Below are positions 53,220 through 56,434 of a stretch of 56,434 nucleotides of DNA, piece after piece; within the stretch, counting starts at the first letter, position 1, and each line of letters begins with the position of its first letter. The notes under the pieces were generated by a model, which did no database searches, was not told the origin of the DNA, and was given only the letters and a program-made list of their open reading frames with translations. The stretch is from Pseudomonadota bacterium (GTDB lineage Bacteria; Desulfobacterota; Desulfovibrionia; Desulfovibrionales; Desulfovibrionaceae). The stretch spans positions 1 to 56,434 of the forward strand of contig JAEYTO010000002.1 of NCBI GenBank assembly GCA_023433925.1, read 5' to 3'. A program made the translations under genes and the position numbers.

Positions 53220-55661
53220 ATGAAGGAGGGTAGCGCTACGGACGGTAACAAGCTCTTCCGCGAGCTCGTCGGCCTGTTCCTGATCTTCTCCGGCCTCTTC
53301 CTGGCCGTAAGCCTGTTCTCCTACAACCCGCAGGATCCAAGCTTCTTCTACACGGCAAGCGACAGTCGAGAGGCAGGTAACCTAGCAGGCATCTTTGGCG
53401 CGCATACCGCCGGCCTTTTCGTCGAAGCCTTCGGCCTCGGTGGGTTCCTTGCCCCGCTCCTGTGCCTCTATCTCGGAGTCCTTTGCTTCGCGCATCGGCT
53501 GGCAATGGCGTGGTGGCGCGGCCTGGGCATCTTCCTTCTGACGCTGACGCTGGCCACGTGGGCCAGCTCGCCATGGGCCATGCAGCACATGTCCGTTCGC
53601 GGCGCCTCAGGAGGAGGGCTTCTGGGCAGAGAACTCTTCCGCTGGTCGCAATTCCTGCTGCGTCCGCTCGGCTCGTTCATCGTCTGGTCCTTCATCCTGG
53701 TGGCCTCGGTTCAGCTGACCCTGGGCATGTCCTGGGTCGTGGCCGGGCGCGGCATCCGCGAGCGGGCCCTTGGAATCGTGCGGCGTCGCAGGCTCAAGAC
53801 CGCTCGACGCGGGCAGGGTAAGGATCAGAAAAAGGAAGGCGGGCCAGCCGATCCATTGCCGGTTTTTCTTGGCCCTCAGGCGGATAGCGAACCGGCCCCA
53901 GAGAAAGAGAAGGCCGTGACGACCGAGAAGGAGGATTTCTCCTTCACGCGATTGTTCAAGCCTGATCTTGAGAAAGCAGATGCCGACCTTGAGGCTTCCA
54001 CCATGCCGGGCCATTTCAGGCCGGACCGGGAATTGGATGAAGACCTGCCGGAATCCCATATCGAAACCAGCCCTAGAGCGCGAGAAATACCGGCGGCGCA
54101 ATCCAAGCCGGCTCGGCTCGCAAACCCGGTCGTAGATGCCACGGCAAAGCCGATTCCGCCGGTGCGGGTGATCCCGAACCTGCCTCCCGTCGCGGACGAG
54201 CCCGAGGAGGAGCCCTGGCCCATCGACACCTCGCTGCCGCTGCCGCCTTTCGACTTGCTTGCCAGGCCCGAAGAGGGCGGCGGCCAGGACCTGAGCCGGC
54301 TGGAGGAGATGGCCAGGGATTTGGCCGCCTGCCTGTCGGATTTCGGGGTCAATGGCGAGGTGCACCGCATCGTGCCCGGCCCGGTGGTGACCATGTTCGA
54401 GTACAAGCCCGCGCCAGGCGTGAAGCTGGCGCGCATCACCAGCCTTTCCGACGACGTGGCCATGGCCCTGCGCGCAATTGCCGTGCGCATTGACCCAATC
54501 CCTGGCAAGGATCTGGTCGGCATCGAGATTCCCAACGAGGACCGCGATGTCGTCTCCCTGCGGGACGTTTTCGAGTCCGAGGCCTTCCGCAACTCCAAAT
54601 CCCGTCTGACCCTGGCTCTTGGCAAGGATATCCAGGGACAGCCGTTCGTTGCCGATCTGGCCAAGATGCCGCATCTGCTCGTGGCGGGAGCGACAGGCGC
54701 GGGCAAGAGCGTATGCCTCAACGGCATCCTGCTCAGCCTGCTTTACAAGGCGTCTCCGGATGAGGTTAAGCTTTTGCTGGTGGATCCCAAGCGTATCGAG
54801 CTCTCGGTCTATGCCGATATGCCGCACCTGGTCCATCCGGTGGTCACGGAGATGTCCCTGGCCAAGAACGCCTTGGAATGGGCGGTCTTCGAGATGGAGA
54901 AGCGCTATGAGGCCATGGCCAAACTGGGCGTACGCAACATCGACGGCTTCAACCAGAAGCTGGCCAAGTTGGACCTCCAGGCCAGGCCCGACCTCGAGGA
55001 CCTCGCGCCCATGCCTTATCTGGTCATCGTCATCGACGAGCTGGCAGACCTCATGATGACCGCAGCCAAGGAAGCCGAGATGGCCATCGTGCGCTTGGCG
55101 CAGTTGGCCAGAGCCTCGGGCATACACCTCATACTGGCCACGCAGCGGCCTTCGGTGGATGTGGTCACGGGACTCATCAAGGCCAACTTCCCGACGCGCA
55201 TCTCCTTCCAGGTGACCTCCAAGCACGATTCGAGGACAATCCTGGACACCGTGGGCGCCGAGAACCTCCTCGGTCGCGGAGACATGCTCTACAAGCCGAG
55301 TGGCGGCAGGTTCCTGCGCCTGCATGGGGCCTATGTCAGCGAGGAGGAGATCGCCAGGGTGGTGGATTTTTGGAAGGCCAAGGCGCCCCAATCCTTCGAG
55401 CTCGACTTCACCGCTTGGCAGCAGGATTCAAAAGGCGAAGCCGCGGAAGGCGCGCCTGGCGGGCTCGACAGCGACCCGGTCTATAACGAGGCTGTGGATT
55501 TCGTACTGGAGCAGGGCAAGGCCTCGATCTCGCTCATACAACGACGATTCCGCATCGGCTTCAACCGAGCCGCGCGGTACATCGAGCAGATGGAGATGGA
55601 TGGCCTGCTGGGGCCGCAGGAAGGCAGCAAACCTAGGCCGGTGCTCAGGACTCGGGAGTAG
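53220..55661 (+). CDS. ftsK: DNA translocase FtsK
   Basis: 813 residues from ATG 53220. Four or five spans in the first 200 residues (LFLIFSGLFLAVSLFSYN, FLAPLLCLYLGVLCFA, FIVWSFILVASVQLTL), a charged linker to about 380, then the motor: GATGAGKSVCLNGILL (Walker A), YLVIVIDELADLMM (Walker B), LATQRPSVDVVTGLIKANFP and DMLYKPSGG, and a winged-helix gamma domain (ISLIQRRFRIGFNRAARYIE). FtsK pumps DNA and activates XerCD at division. ATG 53220 has no ribosome-binding site; AGGAGGG stands downstream of it, seven bases before an in-frame ACG at 53238. Confidence 0.94.
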   Translation: MKEGSATDGNKLFRELVGLFLIFSGLFLAVSLFSYNPQDPSFFYTASDSREAGNLAGIFGAHTAGLFVEAFGLGGFLAPLLCLYLGVLCFAHRLAMAWWRGLGIFLLTLTLATWASSPWAMQHMSVRGASGGGLLGRELFRWSQFLLRPLGSFIVWSFILVASVQLTLGMSWVVAGRGIRERALGIVRRRRLKTARRGQGKDQKKEGGPADPLPVFLGPQADSEPAPEKEKAVTTEKEDFSFTRLFKPDLEKADADLEASTMPGHFRPDRELDEDLPESHIETSPRAREIPAAQSKPARLANPVVDATAKPIPPVRVIPNLPPVADEPEEEPWPIDTSLPLPPFDLLARPEEGGGQDLSRLEEMARDLAACLSDFGVNGEVHRIVPGPVVTMFEYKPAPGVKLARITSLSDDVAMALRAIAVRIDPIPGKDLVGIEIPNEDRDVVSLRDVFESEAFRNSKSRLTLALGKDIQGQPFVADLAKMPHLLVAGATGAGKSVCLNGILLSLLYKASPDEVKLLLVDPKRIELSVYADMPHLVHPVVTEMSLAKNALEWAVFEMEKRYEAMAKLGVRNIDGFNQKLAKLDLQARPDLEDLAPMPYLVIVIDELADLMMTAAKEAEMAIVRLAQLARASGIHLILATQRPSVDVVTGLIKANFPTRISFQVTSKHDSRTILDTVGAENLLGRGDMLYKPSGGRFLRLHGAYVSEEEIARVVDFWKAKAPQSFELDFTAWQQDSKGEAAEGAPGGLDSDPVYNEAVDFVLEQGKASISLIQRRFRIGFNRAARYIEQMEMDGLLGPQEGSKPRPVLRTRE

Positions 55662-55782
55662 GGCAGGCATGCCCGAGCTGGCGGACTGATCGTGCAATGG
55701 TCCGGATCCCGACTTGACCAAGATGAAAAATGACGCCAGGGTCCGGAATGGACGCCAACGCCTGCCCGTTTAGCCGCAGCTC

Positions 55783-56227
55783 TTATTTCCAGGTATAGAT
55801 GAGCTCGCAGGGCTTGCGGTCACCACAGAGCGTGGTGGGCCGCTTGGTTCAAATGGGACGAGTATCCCTCGGCGAAGGCCTCCTCCCTAAGGCAGGATAT
55901 CTGGCATACGAGATCATCGGGCAGGCCCATTTCCCGATATGCGTCGATGTAGCCGCAACGCTTGATAATGGCACGCATCTTGTCGAAGCCGATCTCGACC
56001 TTGGCGATTTCAAGAGCCCTACTGCTGCGCCAGGTATTCACGACCGTGGCGAAATGCGTCAGGTTAGGGGTTGTGTCGCAGGTTTCGGCATGAGCCTTGC
56101 CTGCTTCCCGCGCCGCGGCGCGCGTGACATTACCGACCATCTGGAGCGCCTCGGCACGGCCGAAGCGCTCCGTGAGCATATCGAACAGCCGCCGCAGTAT
56201 GTCGACCTCAATGCGTCTCTGCTCCAT
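55783..56227 (-). pseudogene. ATC-hydrolase-family gene split by a one-base frameshift
   Basis: The main frame (56227 to 55820) gives 135 residues, starting MEQRRIEVDILRRLFDML, with GYIDAYREMGLPDDLVC in the middle. It then ends in a sequence (NQAAHHALW) that is not family-like. In the next frame the bases just after position 55853 give TKRPTTLCGDRKPCELIYTW followed by a stop at 55783-55785; GD-x3-C is the C-terminal signature of the L-2-amino-thiazoline-4-carboxylic acid hydrolase family. One extra base within GGTTCAA (55847-55853) explains the shift. The start is also poor: AAAGGAAC stands before an ATG in a different frame (CAT at about 56249-56251). It could be a sequencing error or true decay. 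Confidence 0.72.
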
Positions 56228-56296
56228 TTGAGTCAGGAGGGCATTGGCATGTTCCTTTTTTCAGGTGGCGAGGCATTATTAATTAATTAAGTTAAC

Positions 56297-56302
56297 TATA
56301 AC
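56297..56302 (+). promoter_or_regulatory. Possible -10 box ahead of the last gene
   Basis: TATAAC stands in an AT-rich stretch (TTAATTAATTAA nearby), 42 bases before the start codon. No convincing -35 box is seen. Confidence 0.3.
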
Positions 56303-56343
56303 ACCTGAGCAATCTGTTAGTCTAGCAGCCAATGGGAGCCAAA

Positions 56344-56434
56344 ATGAAAGGATTCCGGGTAGCAATTCTGATGATGGTCTTCCTGATCGCGGCGGGTGCG
56401 CCTGCCCATGGGGAGGAGATAACCCGTCGCATCC
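56344..56434 (+). CDS. lolA: Start of a secreted protein, probably LolA (3' end outside window)
   Basis: Thirty codons are visible, ATG 56344 behind GGGAG. The N-terminus MKGFRVAILMMVFLIAAGAP is a signal peptide, with cleavage likely near AHG-EE, followed by EEITRRI. In many bacteria the gene after ftsK is lolA, the periplasmic carrier of lipoproteins to the outer membrane, and a short helix such as ITRRI suits the start of mature LolA. The identification rests on neighbourhood and these few residues. Confidence 0.5.
   Translation, partial: MKGFRVAILMMVFLIAAGAPAHGEEITRRI

Noticed and set aside
53607..55391. Long minus-strand open frame opposite ftsK
   Set aside because: Same reason: it mirrors the motor-domain codons and has no recognisable family.
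55662..55782. Terminator after ftsK
   Set aside because: Two short GGTCCGGA repeats and a GGCAGGC / GCCTGCC inverse are present, but no stem with a T-run.

Overview
The window looks like a chromosomal housekeeping segment of a GC-rich, Gram-negative sulfate-reducer-type bacterium, most likely Desulfovibrionales (Desulfovibrio/Desulfocurvibacter-like). The reasons are: LPS and outer-membrane assembly genes (bamD, lptF, lptG, lapA, lapB, probable lolA); an archaeal-type split glutamate synthase with ferredoxin-like subunits; a DHH-CBS-CBS-poly(A) polymerase fusion; an extra EF-G; and the gene order rpsU-yqeY-mutS2-dnaG-rpoD. The taxon is inferred from gene content and protein flavour, not from a database search. 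I see no insertion sequence, integrase, phage gene, rRNA or CRISPR array.

Layout. Positions 1-7.2 kb (+): end of trxB, bamD, a terminator, an unknown HisD-like protein, a second-type EF-G, a DUF2062 membrane protein, otsA and rsmA. 7.2-14.8 kb (+): hup, a 58-residue membrane protein, then the macromolecular-synthesis cluster rpsU-yqeY-mutS2-dnaG-rpoD, closed by a strong terminator. 14.8-20.4 kb (+): a five-gene split glutamate synthase (FMN/Fe-S synthase, four-cluster ferredoxin, FAD/NAD oxidoreductase, class II amidotransferase, GXGXG subunit). 20.4-23.7 kb (+): yajC-secD-secF. 23.7-29.3 kb (-): gcvT-rsmE-rarA followed by a degraded-looking reading frame, and a 583-residue protein of unknown function. 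29.7-32.8 kb (+): a double-GAF protein, mreB, and an inositol-monophosphatase. 32.9-33.4 kb (-): a Nudix hydrolase. 33.5-37.5 kb (+): rimI, pgk-tpiA-secG, two identical tRNA-Leu(GAG) genes and a UPF0316 protein. 37.6-48.7 kb (-): lysA, a lipoprotein, mutS, lapB, lapA, a HIT protein, a shortened LOG-like protein, the DHH/CBS/nucleotidyltransferase fusion, a tRNA with CAU anticodon and uppP. 48.8-56.4 kb: a small protein and lptF-lptG (+), engB (-), aroQ, efp, ftsK (+), a frameshifted ATC-hydrolase-family gene (-) and the start of a probable lolA (+).

Functional themes: envelope building (BamD, LptFG, LapAB, UppP, MreB, LolA, SecDF-YajC-SecG), translation and replication (S21, EF-G, EF-P, EngB, RsmA, RsmE, DnaG, RpoD, MutS, MutS2, RarA, FtsK), and ammonium assimilation through ferredoxin-linked glutamate synthase.

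The window is largely conventional and I found no clear new multi-gene system. The best leads are: a probable single-base frameshift that separates the C-terminal motif of the ATC-hydrolase gene; an lptF that seems to need a non-AUG start or read-through of an in-frame TAG; a LOG-like protein lacking the middle of its fold; an HxHxQ HIT protein; a HisD-like protein without the catalytic half; a structured leader with three TCAAAGTT copies; and a perfect 21-base palindrome just upstream of the rpsU promoter.
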